Positions 55,727 to 63,578 of a DNA stretch of 64,000 nt are shown here, piece after piece. Below the pieces are notes generated by a model, which saw nothing but the letters and a program-made list of their open reading frames with translations, did no database searches and was not told the DNA's origin. The position numbers and the translations under genes are program-made. The stretch's first letter is position 1; every line of letters starts with the position of its first letter. Origin of the DNA: Paenibacillus stellifer (lineage in GTDB: Bacteria; Bacillota; Bacilli; Paenibacillales; Paenibacillaceae); NCBI RefSeq assembly GCF_000758685.1, contig NZ_CP009286.1, positions 1,518,501 to 1,582,500 of the forward strand, read 5' to 3'.

Positions 55727-55968
55727 GATTTGTAATCGCTTTTATGGATTTATGCATCATGCCCAAATATCCAAAAAATCATTAATTAATGGTTTTAAAT
55801 TTGCGGAGGATCGGGTAAAATAGAGTTATGAAAGTGCTTACATTTACCGATCACCCGCTGAGTCTTTATAGCTAAAAAGTAATGTACAAAATTCGTGATA
55901 TTTTTAGGTCCGGCGGTCTACATTTTTTCCTCTTGGGTGACGATAAGAGTAGTATAGGAGGGGATCGC

Positions 55969-56124
55969 ATGGAAAAACGGGAAAATCTGAGATGGCCATT
56001 GCAGCAGGAAGGTGTAAATACACCTACTGAAGGACGCTTCTCTGTAGGACTTACGTGGGGGTTATTGCTGAGCATCCCTTTGTGGATTTCATCCATCGGA
56101 TGGATCATGACCCTGGTAAAATAA
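55969..56124 (+). CDS. Small single-helix membrane protein (51 residues)
   Basis: A 51-residue protein 'MEKRENLRWPLQQEGVNTP...' with a hydrophilic first half and a C-terminal membrane helix ('WGLLLSIPLWISSIGWIMTL'). AGGAGGGG sits 5 bases before the ATG at 55969, a strong argument that it is translated. It ends at a bidirectional terminator (56210-56253). Unknown function. Confidence 0.68.
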   Translation: MEKRENLRWPLQQEGVNTPTEGRFSVGLTWGLLLSIPLWISSIGWIMTLVK

Positions 56125-56209
56125 CTTTTGACGACAACATCAACTGCTGTGTCTTTAGCAAGCATAACTATAGATGCCAATGAACAATCAGTGTCAGCGG
56201 CGAGCAGAT

Positions 56210-56253
56210 AACAAGAGCCGCTTCTTCCGGTTAAGGAGGAGGCGGCTCTTGTT
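56210..56253. terminator. Bidirectional intrinsic terminator
   Basis: AACAAGAGCCGC (56210-56221) pairs perfectly with GCGGCTCTTGTT (56242-56253); the inner TTCTTCC/GGAGGA bases extend the stem. Lies between the 51-residue protein gene and the convergent ABC-F gene. Confidence 0.82.
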
Positions 56254-56392
56254 GTTGTAATGGGGGGCCACCAGCGTCTGGAGGACACCGGTGGACGATT
56301 GTCCCCGAAAGACAAGAAGGTATAAGCTTCGCGCCATAACTTCCAGTTACTTCCCGGCAAAAGGCGGCGCTCCCGGCTGCTTGGTCAGGAGT

Positions 56393-58333
56393 TCATTGCT
56401 CCGGGCTTTCGGTCCATTCGGCATACAGAATGTCGATTTCCCGCGCCAGCTCTTCCCGCTCGGCATGCAGCGCAGCCAGACGCTCGGCGTCGCTGGCAAG
56501 CTCCGGCCGGAGCATGGCCGTATCCAGTTCCTTAAGCCGGCTCTCGGCGTCCCCGATGGCCTGCTCCCAATAGGCGGCGTCCCGGGCCGGGCCGGATTTA
56601 CGCCGTGGCGCCGGGGCTGCAGGCTCGGCAGCGGTCTGAGCGTGATTTCTGCCGGCGGCTGCCCGGTCGCCTGATTCAGAGGATGGGGCCGACGCAGCAG
56701 CGATACGCCGCTCCGCCTGTTTCTCCTTGAAGTAGTCGTAGCTTCCCGGGAAGGAAGTGAATGCACCGCCGCCGATCGACCAAATGGTATGGAAACAGCG
56801 GTTGATGAAGTAGCGGTCATGGGAAACCGCAAGGACGGTGCCGGGGTATTCCTCCAGCGCCTCCTCCAGCGCTTCCCGCGAATCGATATCGAGATGATTG
56901 GTCGGCTCGTCAAGAAGCAGCAGATTGGGCTTCCGGTGCATCAGTACGGCGAACCTCAGACGGGTCCATTCACCGCCTGACAGGCCGCCGACGCTCTTGA
57001 AGACATCGCTGCCGTAGAACAGAAACCGTGCGAGCTGTCCTCTTGCTTCGCCTTCTTCCATTCCGGCCTCTTCACGGAAATAGCTCAGAACGGACTGCCG
57101 GGAATTCTCGGGAACGGCTTCCTGGGCCAGGTAGCCGACCGATACGCGTGAGCCGATTGCGCAGCTTCCCGTATCGGCTTCTTCCAGCCCCAGCACCATG
57201 CGGAGAAGGGTGCTCTTGCCCGCGCCGTTCCCGCCGATCAGGGCGGCTGTCTCTCCGTAACGGAGCACGGCGTTCGCCCCGGCGAAGAGCAGGCGGCTGC
57301 CGTAAGATTTGCTTACCTCCTCCAGCACAAGCGCCCGGCTGCCGGAGCGGTCCTGCTGCTCAAGCTGCAGGTCCATCGATTTGCGCTCCAGGATCGGCCG
57401 CTTGATCTTGACCATCCGGTCGAGCGCCTTCTGCATGGAAGCCGCTCTTCGGTGAAAGGAAGGATTCGGCGGATTCGCGTTGTTGCCCCACTCGATCAGC
57501 CGTTTGATGCTCTCCTGCATTTTCTTGATCTTCTTCTGCTGCTCCTGATAGTCCGCGAACTGCTGAAGCAGCAGCGCTTCCTTCTCCTTCTGGTAGCCGG
57601 AATAGTTCGTGTGGTAGATGAAGGCTTCGCCGTCTTCGATCTCGATGATCTTGGTTACGACCGCATCCAGAAAATAGCGGTCATGGGAGATGGCGATCAC
57701 CGTGCCGGCATAGCCGGAGAGAAACTGCTCCAGCCATTCGATCGCATCCATGTCGAGATGATTGGTCGGCTCATCAAGGAGCAGAACATCCGGCCGCCGC
57801 AGCAGAAGGACAGCCAGGCCGACCTTGGTCTTCTCGCCTCCCGAGAGGGAGGCGAAGGGGCGCTCGAACTGCCCGGCGGGAATGCCGAGGCCGGTGGCCA
57901 CGCGCTGAATCTCGGATTCGATCTCATAGCCGCCCGCGCGCTCGAACTTCTCCTGCAGCACGCCGTATTCCCGCAGGCATTCATTCCACTGCGTGTCCTC
58001 AGCGCCCATGGCTGACATGCGAAGCTCCAGCTCCCGGAGTCTGGTCTGCCACGCCAGAGGCTCCGCGAAGCTGTGTTCCAGGACGGAGCGGACACTCTGC
58101 CCGGCTCCATCCTGGATTTGGGCCAGAAGGCCGACGGCGCTGCCCCTCCGGATGGAAATCTGGCCGCTATCCGGCGTTTCGCCGCCGCTCAGCAGCGTGA
58201 ACAGCGTCGTCTTGCCGCAGCCGTTGCGGCCGATCAGGCCGACGCGCTCACCTTCGCGAACGCCAAGCGTGACATCCTTCAGCACCTCCTGGGCTCCGTG
58301 GTACTTTTTAACATTTTGACATTGTATAATCAT
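56393..58333 (-). CDS. ABC-F family ATPase (YdiF-like)
   Basis: A 646-residue soluble translation-type ATPase with two ABC domains and no membrane part. Domain 1: 'GRNGCGKTTL', 'LSGGEKTKVGLAVLLLRRPDVLLLDEPTNHLD'; linker (P-site tRNA interaction motif) about residues 240-320 with 'FHRRAASMQKALDRM'; domain 2: 'GGNGAGKSTL', 'LSGGEWTRLRFAVL', 'LLLLDEPTNHLD'. An Ala/Ser-rich stretch leads to a C-terminal coiled coil ('YWEQAIGDAESRLKELD'). Housekeeping ABC-Fs and antibiotic-resistance ABC-Fs share this layout; the linker looks like the YdiF group. AAGGAG precedes the ATG. Its upstream region is unusual (see 58440-58535). Confidence 0.9.
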   Translation of the reverse strand: MIIQCQNVKKYHGAQEVLKDVTLGVREGERVGLIGRNGCGKTTLFTLLSGGETPDSGQISIRRGSAVGLLAQIQDGAGQSVRSVLEHSFAEPLAWQTRLRELELRMSAMGAEDTQWNECLREYGVLQEKFERAGGYEIESEIQRVATGLGIPAGQFERPFASLSGGEKTKVGLAVLLLRRPDVLLLDEPTNHLDMDAIEWLEQFLSGYAGTVIAISHDRYFLDAVVTKIIEIEDGEAFIYHTNYSGYQKEKEALLLQQFADYQEQQKKIKKMQESIKRLIEWGNNANPPNPSFHRRAASMQKALDRMVKIKRPILERKSMDLQLEQQDRSGSRALVLEEVSKSYGSRLLFAGANAVLRYGETAALIGGNGAGKSTLLRMVLGLEEADTGSCAIGSRVSVGYLAQEAVPENSRQSVLSYFREEAGMEEGEARGQLARFLFYGSDVFKSVGGLSGGEWTRLRFAVLMHRKPNLLLLDEPTNHLDIDSREALEEALEEYPGTVLAVSHDRYFINRCFHTIWSIGGGAFTSFPGSYDYFKEKQAERRIAAASAPSSESGDRAAAGRNHAQTAAEPAAPAPRRKSGPARDAAYWEQAIGDAESRLKELDTAMLRPELASDAERLAALHAEREELAREIDILYAEWTESPEQ

Positions 58334-58439
58334 AGGGATTCTCCTTGTTCGCTTCAGCGGCAGGCTGATTCAGCTCCGCAAGCGGGTATATTCTACCGGA
58401 GAACGCCCCCTGCACGACTCATGCATAGGCAGACATACA

Positions 58440-58484
58440 CGGTTAAACGACCTGACGCAGTCCAGAGACGTCATGCGTTAACCG
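58440..58484 (-). promoter_or_regulatory. Leader hairpin of the ABC-F gene
   Basis: CGGTTAA (58440-58446) pairs with TTAACCG (58478-58484); inside, ACG/CGT and GACGCA/TGCG(T)C segments allow further pairing. It would form in the 5' untranslated RNA of the ABC-F gene, about 110 bases before its start. No T-run follows, so it is a structured leader and not a terminator. Confidence 0.5.
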
Positions 58485-58485
58485 G

Positions 58486-58535
58486 GATATATAAGGACAA
58501 GATGAAGCGTCAAGCATATATGTCCTTATATATGC
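58486..58535 (-). promoter_or_regulatory. Palindromic promoter region of the ABC-F gene
   Basis: On the minus strand TTGACG (58508-58513) and TATATC (58486-58491) with a 16-bp spacer form a promoter. A perfect 13-bp inverted repeat, ATATATAAGGACA (58487-58499) with TGTCCTTATATAT (58521-58533), places one arm on the -10 and the other upstream of the -35. A second, nested palindrome GCATATAT-N6-ATATATGC covers 58514-58535. This looks like an operator. Confidence 0.6.
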
Positions 58536-58569
58536 AAAAAGACCGCAGGGAAACGTTCCCCGCGGCCTT
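58536..58569 (-). terminator. Intrinsic terminator between the 54-codon ORF and the ABC-F gene
   Basis: On the minus strand GGCCGC-G-GGGA pairs with TCCC-T-GCGGTC, closed by AA/TT, and is followed by TTTTT. It ends transcripts of the small ORF, 16 bases after its stop, unless bypassed. Confidence 0.75.
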
Positions 58570-58585
58570 GTCCGGATGCCGGTTG

Positions 58586-58750
58586 CTAGATCCGGCGGCT
58601 GGAAGGCAGGAAAGACATTTCACAGTAGGCAGGTGTTATGATATTGGCGTAAAAGGACAGACCTCTCCCGTTGTTGCCATATGCATGAACGATGCCTGCC
58701 ATTGCGATAGGCAAACGGCCGACCATGTTACCCAAACCTGTGTGATTCAT
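58586..58750 (-). CDS. 54-residue small protein or leader peptide upstream of ABC-F
   Basis: An ORF of 54 codons starting at an ATG with a very strong ribosome site (AGGGAGGTGG, about 6-8 bases upstream), its own sigma-A promoter and its own terminator. The peptide begins 'MNHTGLGNMVGRLPIAMAG' and is mixed polar/hydrophobic with one Cys and a basic end 'SSRRI'; there is no clear membrane helix or signal peptide. I recognise no family. It may be an independent small protein or a leader whose translation affects read-through into the ABC-F gene. Confidence 0.55.
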   Translation of the reverse strand: MNHTGLGNMVGRLPIAMAGIVHAYGNNGRGLSFYANIITPAYCEMSFLPSSRRI

Positions 58751-58784
58751 CTTTCTCCACCTCCCTTTAAACAAAGTTACTGTC

Positions 58785-58813
58785 ATTGTAAAATAGTTCG
58801 CTTCATAAAGCAA
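58785..58813 (-). promoter_or_regulatory. Sigma-A promoter of the 54-codon ORF
   Basis: On the minus strand TTGCTT (58808-58813), 17-bp spacer, TACAAT (58785-58790), giving a leader of about 28 bases to the ATG. Confidence 0.65.
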
Positions 58814-58862
58814 CTCCGAACTTCGCCCCCTATTGCGGGCATGTCATGACTGCGAAGGAAAG

Positions 58863-59402
58863 CTATACGAAGTAGCGGAGCACCAATCCGCCATACACAA
58901 AGGCGACTACGATTACGAGTGCGGGATGGATTTTGCGCCGTTCCATGGCCCAGAAGGCAATGGCGGCGATAATAAGCGTCTGCCAGATGCCGATAGAATC
59001 GATCGGCCCTTTTGCCATCTGCCAGGTCAGGGTCACCATCATAATCGCAATCACGGGCTGAACCATCAGGGTCATGCCTTTGACAACTGTGGACTGCCGG
59101 TACTTCGACAGAAGACGGAGCAGCAGGATGAGACCCGTGGCGGAAGGGAGCACCGTGGCCGCTAGCGCAAGGATGACGCCGGCCCAGCCGTAGATTTCAT
59201 ACCCGACATAGGCTGCCACCTTCGTGGCGATCGGTCCGGGAAGCGCATTGCCCAGCGCCAGCATATTGGAGAACTCCGCGTCGGACAGCCAGTGATAGTG
59301 CGGTACGATTTCCTCATACATCAACGGAATCGAAGAGGGCCCGCCTCCGTAGCCGAGCAGATTGGCAATGAAGAAGCCGATAATCAGATCAAGCCATTCC
59401 AT
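58863..59402 (-). CDS. chrA: Chromate transporter, second half-size subunit
   Basis: A 179-residue membrane protein of the CHR family, about five to six helices, with the signature 'LLGYGGGPSSIPLM' and 'ALPGPIATKVAAYVGY'. In Bacillales chrA is split into two half-size genes whose products work together to export chromate or take up related anions. The ATG shares bases with the stop of the upstream half (TGATG); a GTG three bases earlier is also possible. Confidence 0.88.
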   Translation of the reverse strand: MEWLDLIIGFFIANLLGYGGGPSSIPLMYEEIVPHYHWLSDAEFSNMLALGNALPGPIATKVAAYVGYEIYGWAGVILALAATVLPSATGLILLLRLLSKYRQSTVVKGMTLMVQPVIAIMMVTLTWQMAKGPIDSIGIWQTLIIAAIAFWAMERRKIHPALVIVVAFVYGGLVLRYFV

Positions 59403-59995
59403 CACGGCGTGCCCCCTGTCCCACCGCGTCCGCTGCGAAGAGCGGCGACAGCGCGGTAATGCACGGTTCCGTAAGCAAGGAACAGCACGATGACAATGGC
59501 GGGATGAACGTGCAGCACCTCAAGCAGAAGGAGAGCCAGAAGCATGAAGGCGGCACCGGCGGCGATGCCGAGACCTTTGACGCCTTTTTTGGCAAATTCG
59601 TAGGCCATTACTCCGAGCATGACGGCGATGACGGGCGATACGGCGGCGATCATGCCCTTGACGACCTTTGAGCCGGCCAGCACATTGACTGCGGACAGCA
59701 GCAGGATCATGGCAAGCACACTGGGAAGAATATGCATGACGACGGCAAAAAAGGCGCCGGGTCCGCCTCTGCGTTTGTAGCCGAGGTAGGCGGCCATTTT
59801 GGTGGCGATCGGACCCGGCAGAGCGTTGGCGATAGCCAGGATTTCCGCGAATTCTTCATCGCTCAGCCACTTGTAGCGGATCACGGCATCATGGCGGATC
59901 AGCGGAATGACTGAAGGGCCTCCGCCATAGCCGAGAATGCCGGTTCGAACCATGGATGTTCCCAGTTCTATGTAATCTTGCTGATTTGGTTTCAA
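59402..59995 (-). CDS. chrA: Chromate transporter, first half-size subunit
   Basis: A 197-residue partner of the next gene, with the same signatures 'GILGYGGGPSVIPLI' and 'ALPGPIATKMAAYLGY' and about six membrane helices; a Gly/Arg-rich tail ends it. The start is a TTG at 59995, 7 bases after AAGGGGG. A palindrome (60024-60038) overlaps its probable promoter, so it may be regulated; no PadR-type chromate regulator is adjacent. Confidence 0.88.
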   Translation of the reverse strand: MKPNQQDYIELGTSMVRTGILGYGGGPSVIPLIRHDAVIRYKWLSDEEFAEILAIANALPGPIATKMAAYLGYKRRGGPGAFFAVVMHILPSVLAMILLLSAVNVLAGSKVVKGMIAAVSPVIAVMLGVMAYEFAKKGVKGLGIAAGAAFMLLALLLLEVLHVHPAIVIVLFLAYGTVHYRAVAALRSGRGGTGGTP

Positions 59996-60023
59996 GCGGT
60001 TTCCCCCTTATATGTTGTAATAA

Positions 60024-60038
60024 ATGAATCAAATTCAT
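60024..60038. promoter_or_regulatory. Operator-like palindrome upstream of chrA
   Basis: ATGAAT-CAA-ATTCAT, perfect 6-bp arms. On the minus strand TTGATG and TACAAC with a 16-bp spacer form a likely chrA promoter, and the palindrome lies in its -35/spacer part. A repressor site is inferred. Confidence 0.5.
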
Positions 60039-60161
60039 CAAATGACAGGCGAGCTGCGGTACTGCTCATCTTATAGAAATACCCCATTTGCGCCTTTTGT
60101 ATGGACATATACATATATATTTCGTTCATTATATTTTGTCTTGAACCCCGGCAGTCACAAG

Positions 60162-60180
60162 TTTGTGCACGGCACACAAA
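60162..60180. promoter_or_regulatory. Inverted repeat upstream of the GGT-family gene
   Basis: TTTGTG (60162-60167), 7 bases, CACAAA (60175-60180), about 95 bp before the start of the hydrolase gene in the divergent gap 59996-60274. Possible operator for the neighbouring PucR-type or another regulator; inference only. Confidence 0.4.
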
Positions 60181-60274
60181 TCTGGAGTGCACAGGCTGGG
60201 GATTCCGTCTGTGGTGTTGACTCCGCAAGGAGGCGTAAGGTTAAATGACATTAATTCACGGGAGGGAGCTGCTT

Positions 60275-61852
60275 ATGACAAAACGACCGGTAATCGGCAC
60301 CAAAACGATGGTGGTCAGCCCGCATTATCTGGCTTCCGCCGCCGGAGCGCGCATTCTGGAAAAAGGCGGCAACGCCTTTGACGCGGCTGTAGCGGTCAGC
60401 GCGGCGCTGGCGGTCGTCTACCCGCATATGACCGGGCTCGGCGGCGACGCCTTCTGGCTCACCTACAGCGCGGAGGAGGGACGCGTGCGGGCTTACAACG
60501 GCAGCGGCCGGTCGGGCTCGGCCGTGACGCGGGAGCGCTACTTAAGCGAAGCGGCGATTCCGCGGCGGGGCCCGCGCGCCGCGATTACTGTCCCCGGCAT
60601 GGCGGACAGCTGGGACGCCGTGCTGTCCCGGTACGGACGCCTAACGCTGGCGGAAGTACTGGAGACCGCCATCGGCTATGCCGCCGGGGGATTCCCCATG
60701 TCGCCGGACCAGCATGCGAACACGGTGTTGGCCGGAGCCGCGCTCTCTCCCGAAGCGGCGGCAATCTATATGCCGGGCGGCAGGGTGCTAAAGCCCGGGG
60801 AGCGGTTCGTGCAAAAGGAGCTGGCCCGGTCGCTCTCCCTGCTGGCGGAAGGCGGCCGGGACGCCTTCTATGAAGGGGAGATCGCGGAGGCGATCTGCAG
60901 CGGGCTTGCGGCCTCGGGCGGTTATTTGACCGCCCAGGATTTCGCGGAGCATCGCGGCCTCTGGTGCGATCCGGTCTCGACCTCCTACCACGGCTATACC
61001 GTCTACCAGGCGCCGCCCAATTCGCAGGGCTTCGCGGCGCTGCAGACGCTGAATATACTCGAGAACTTCGATTTCGGGGGCATAGCGCATGGCTCGTTCG
61101 CCTATTATCATCTGCTCGCCGAAGCTATTAAAGCGAGCTTCCGTGACCGGGATGCCGTGCTGACCGATCCCGATTTCAGCACGATTCCGCTGGCACGGCT
61201 TCTGGACAAAGGCTATGCGGCGGGGCTGGCGGCTTCCATCTCGCCAAGCCGTGCGGCGGAGGCTGTCAGCGAGCCGACCGGGCGCGATACCGCCTATGCG
61301 GCAGTGGTGGACGGGGAAGGCAACGCCGTCTCGTTCATCCAGAGCCTTTACTTCGAATTCGGCTCGGGAACCGCTCCCGGCGGCACCGGCATCCTGCTGC
61401 AGAACCGCGGGTCGTTCTTCTCGCTTGACCCGTCGGCAGTCAACACGCTGGAGCCGCGCAAGCGCACCTTCCATACGCTGATGCCGGCGATGGCCTGCCA
61501 AGGCGGCAAGCCCGCCGTTCTGTACGGTACGCAGGGCGGCGAAGGACAGCCGCAGACACAGACGCTGCTGCTGACCCGGCTGCTGCATTACGGGATGAAT
61601 CCCCAGGAGGCGGTGGATCAGCCGCGGTTCGTCTGGGGAAGAACTTGGGGAGAGCCGACGGTAGAGCTGACGGTGGAAGGCCGGGTGGAGAAGTCTGTGC
61701 TTGAGGAACTGGCTGCCGCCGGGCATAAGGTGCGGAAGGTCTCCGATTATGACGGGCTGGCCGGTCACGCCCATATGATTGCGATTGATGAGAACGGCTA
61801 CCGGAGCGGTGGAACCGATCCGCGCTGCGATGGCGCGGCCATCGGCTGGTGA
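60275..61852 (+). CDS. Gamma-glutamyltransferase-family Ntn hydrolase (YwrD/HpxW-like)
   Basis: A 525-residue autoprocessing Ntn hydrolase. The conserved N-part 'VSPHYLASAAGARILEKGGNAFDAAVAVSAALAVVYPHMTGLGGDAFW' and the self-cleavage site before Thr339 ('GRDTAYAAVVDGEGNAVSF') are clear. The 'DT-x-Y' context replaces the 'TTH' of classical GGT and fits the YwrD/HpxW branch, which includes oxamate amidohydrolase, so the true substrate may not be glutathione. No signal peptide: cytoplasmic. GGGAGGGAG lies before the ATG at 60275. An amidase gene follows after 74 bp. Confidence 0.88.
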   Translation: MTKRPVIGTKTMVVSPHYLASAAGARILEKGGNAFDAAVAVSAALAVVYPHMTGLGGDAFWLTYSAEEGRVRAYNGSGRSGSAVTRERYLSEAAIPRRGPRAAITVPGMADSWDAVLSRYGRLTLAEVLETAIGYAAGGFPMSPDQHANTVLAGAALSPEAAAIYMPGGRVLKPGERFVQKELARSLSLLAEGGRDAFYEGEIAEAICSGLAASGGYLTAQDFAEHRGLWCDPVSTSYHGYTVYQAPPNSQGFAALQTLNILENFDFGGIAHGSFAYYHLLAEAIKASFRDRDAVLTDPDFSTIPLARLLDKGYAAGLAASISPSRAAEAVSEPTGRDTAYAAVVDGEGNAVSFIQSLYFEFGSGTAPGGTGILLQNRGSFFSLDPSAVNTLEPRKRTFHTLMPAMACQGGKPAVLYGTQGGEGQPQTQTLLLTRLLHYGMNPQEAVDQPRFVWGRTWGEPTVELTVEGRVEKSVLEELAAAGHKVRKVSDYDGLAGHAHMIAIDENGYRSGGTDPRCDGAAIGW

Positions 61853-61926
61853 TAATGACAGTCAGACGGGATCGCGCAGCGGCCCGGGTGGAGTATAGAA
61901 GATCAACAACAAGGGAGGAATAAACG

Positions 61927-63225
61927 ATGGGCCTCGACAACCGGTTTGGAGCGTTTATTAATCCCGAACTTGAGGTAAGCCCGCTGGAGAGCGGACCGCT
62001 GAGCGGCACCGCCTTTGCGGTCAAGGATGTGTTCGCCGTGCAGGGCCATGCCTCCTCGGCAGGCAACCCCGATTGGCTCCGGAGCCATCCGGCGGCTTCG
62101 GAGCATGCGGCGGCGGTGCTCCGTCTGCTGAAAGCAGGGGCGTCGCTGAAAGGAGCGGCCCATACGGATGAGCTGATGTACAGCTTGGGCGGTGAGAACA
62201 TTCATTACGGAACGCCTATAAATCCCAAGGGAAGCGGGAGAATTCCCGGAGGATCGTCCAGCGGCTCGGCGGTGGCTGTATCGGCGGGAGTCGTCGACTT
62301 CGCGATCGGCACGGATACAGGCGGATCGGTCCGCGTGCCGTCCTCATACTGCGGGATTTACGGATTCCGGCCGAGCCACGGTGCGGTCGATATGAGCGGC
62401 GTCATCCCGCTGGCGCCGGACTTTGATACGGTGGGCTGGATGGCCGGAAGCCCGGAGCTGCTGCTGCGGGTGGGAAAGGTTCTGCTCGCCCGGGAGGAGC
62501 CGCAGGCAGAAGAAGCTGGCGGCGCATCAAGGCATCCCTGCTTCCCCAATACAAGCGGTTCCGCTGTGTCGGACGCCCCCTTTTCAAAGGGGGAGAACGG
62601 CGACAGCGCATGGAGTGACTCCGGGATCACGAGACTGTACATGCCCAAAGAAGCCTGGGCGCTGATCGACCCGGAGTGTGCGGGAGCGTGGGACGGTGCA
62701 CTGCGGCATGTGCAGGCGGCCGCGGCGTCGAGTTTAGAGGAGGAAATTGCTCCCGAAGGGCTGAAAGCCTGGATGGATGTCTTCCGCGAGCTTCAGGGCA
62801 GCCAGATTGGGGACACGCATGGTGAATGGATTCGCAGGGAAAACCCGGTGTTCGCTCCCGATATCGCTGCCCGCTTCGCCCTTGCGGAAGAACTGGCCCG
62901 GCAGGATCATTCCGGCGTTCAAGAGCTGCGAAGCGGTATCGTCCGGCGTCTGACAGAGCTTCTCGGCGAAGATGGCGCGCTCGTTATTCCGACCGTGCCG
63001 GGTCCCGCTCCCCTCGTGGGCGGAGATGCCGAGCAGCTGGAGCGCAACCGGAGCGGAGCCATGTCGCTCTGCTGTATCGCAGGCCTGGCGGGGCTTCCGC
63101 AGATTACGCTTCCGGTTGAAGGTCCGGGCGGGCTGCCGCTTGGCCTGTCCATCATCGGCGGTCCGGGGCAGGATCTACGGCTGTTGGGTTGGGCAAGCCG
63201 TATCTGGAAGCAGGCCCCCGTATAA
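61927..63225 (+). CDS. Amidase (amidase-signature family, AtzE/HpxY-like) with an unusual insertion
   Basis: A 432-residue amidase with the Ser-cisSer-Lys triad: Lys33 ('AVKDVF'), cis-Ser in 'GGSSSGSAV' (about residue 110) and the nucleophile Ser134 in 'GTDTGGSVRVPSS'. Residues about 194-233 are a Ser/Gly-rich insertion whose DNA contains strong palindromes (see 62554-62593). AGGAGG-type site precedes the ATG. Together with the preceding GGT-family gene and the following PucR gene it resembles the hpxW/hpxY pair of oxalurate/oxamate metabolism; no small AtzG-like subunit gene is seen. Confidence 0.87.
   Translation: MGLDNRFGAFINPELEVSPLESGPLSGTAFAVKDVFAVQGHASSAGNPDWLRSHPAASEHAAAVLRLLKAGASLKGAAHTDELMYSLGGENIHYGTPINPKGSGRIPGGSSSGSAVAVSAGVVDFAIGTDTGGSVRVPSSYCGIYGFRPSHGAVDMSGVIPLAPDFDTVGWMAGSPELLLRVGKVLLAREEPQAEEAGGASRHPCFPNTSGSAVSDAPFSKGENGDSAWSDSGITRLYMPKEAWALIDPECAGAWDGALRHVQAAAASSLEEEIAPEGLKAWMDVFRELQGSQIGDTHGEWIRRENPVFAPDIAARFALAEELARQDHSGVQELRSGIVRRLTELLGEDGALVIPTVPGPAPLVGGDAEQLERNRSGAMSLCCIAGLAGLPQITLPVEGPGGLPLGLSIIGGPGQDLRLLGWASRIWKQAPV
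62554..62593. repeat. Palindromic element inside the amidase coding sequence
   Basis: Two perfect palindromes lie close together in frame: AGCGGTTCCGCT (62554-62565) and CCCCCTTTTCAAAGGGGG (62576-62593). They encode 'SGSAVSDAPFSKGE', which is not part of the amidase fold. Such G/C-run palindromes are typical of dispersed intergenic repeats; one in a coding region suggests an in-frame insertion. Confidence 0.6.
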
Positions 63226-63306
63226 CGGGGATCGGCATCGTGATCGAACGAATGAGGATGGAATTGACTCATAAATATTGGAAATGAAAATATGCCGTAC
63301 ACCTAG

Positions 63307-63339
63307 GCCTTCCGCATAATCAAGTGCGGAGGGCTTTTT
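63307..63339 (+). terminator. Intrinsic terminator after the amidase gene
   Basis: GCCTTCCGCA (63307-63316) pairs with TGCGGAGGGC (63325-63334) with one G-T pair, followed by TTTTT. Confidence 0.8.
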
Positions 63340-63370
63340 GCGAAGCGCTGAAACAAAGAAGAGATGTCCT

Positions 63371-63404
63371 CTAACAAGGGACGAACAAGTGACTAACAAG
63401 GGAC
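63371..63404. repeat. Two 12-bp direct repeats upstream of the PucR-type gene
   Basis: CTAACAAGGGAC occurs exactly at 63371-63382 and 63393-63404 (22-bp period, two helical turns), with a partial copy GAACAAG between. Two turns apart, they could be a cooperative binding site; they lie 85 bp before the -35 of the PucR promoter. Confidence 0.45.
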
Positions 63405-63488
63405 CAAGAAGAAGGAGTTGTCATTAAGAAATTAGCCAAGCCCGTCAGATAATATGACACAGATAAGCGGATTTTTTAAACAAATATC

Positions 63489-63517
63489 TTTTCAAAGTGT
63501 GCTGCATTCATTATAAT
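63489..63517 (+). promoter_or_regulatory. Promoter of the PucR-family regulator
   Basis: Perfect -10 TATAAT (63512-63517) with a weak -35 TTTTCA (63489-63494) at 17 bp. A weak -35 is common for activator-dependent promoters. It is followed by the partial dyad GTTA...TAAC (63519-63533). Confidence 0.55.
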
Positions 63518-63578
63518 GTTACATAAAATAACACAGGATCTTGAAGGAGTAAATTATAGATAGAGTGGAGGGAACGGC

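Noticed and set aside
58073..58849. 258-codon plus-strand frame across the ABC-F start and its upstream region
   Set aside because: It crosses promoters, a terminator and two genes of the other strand; no ribosome site or domain.
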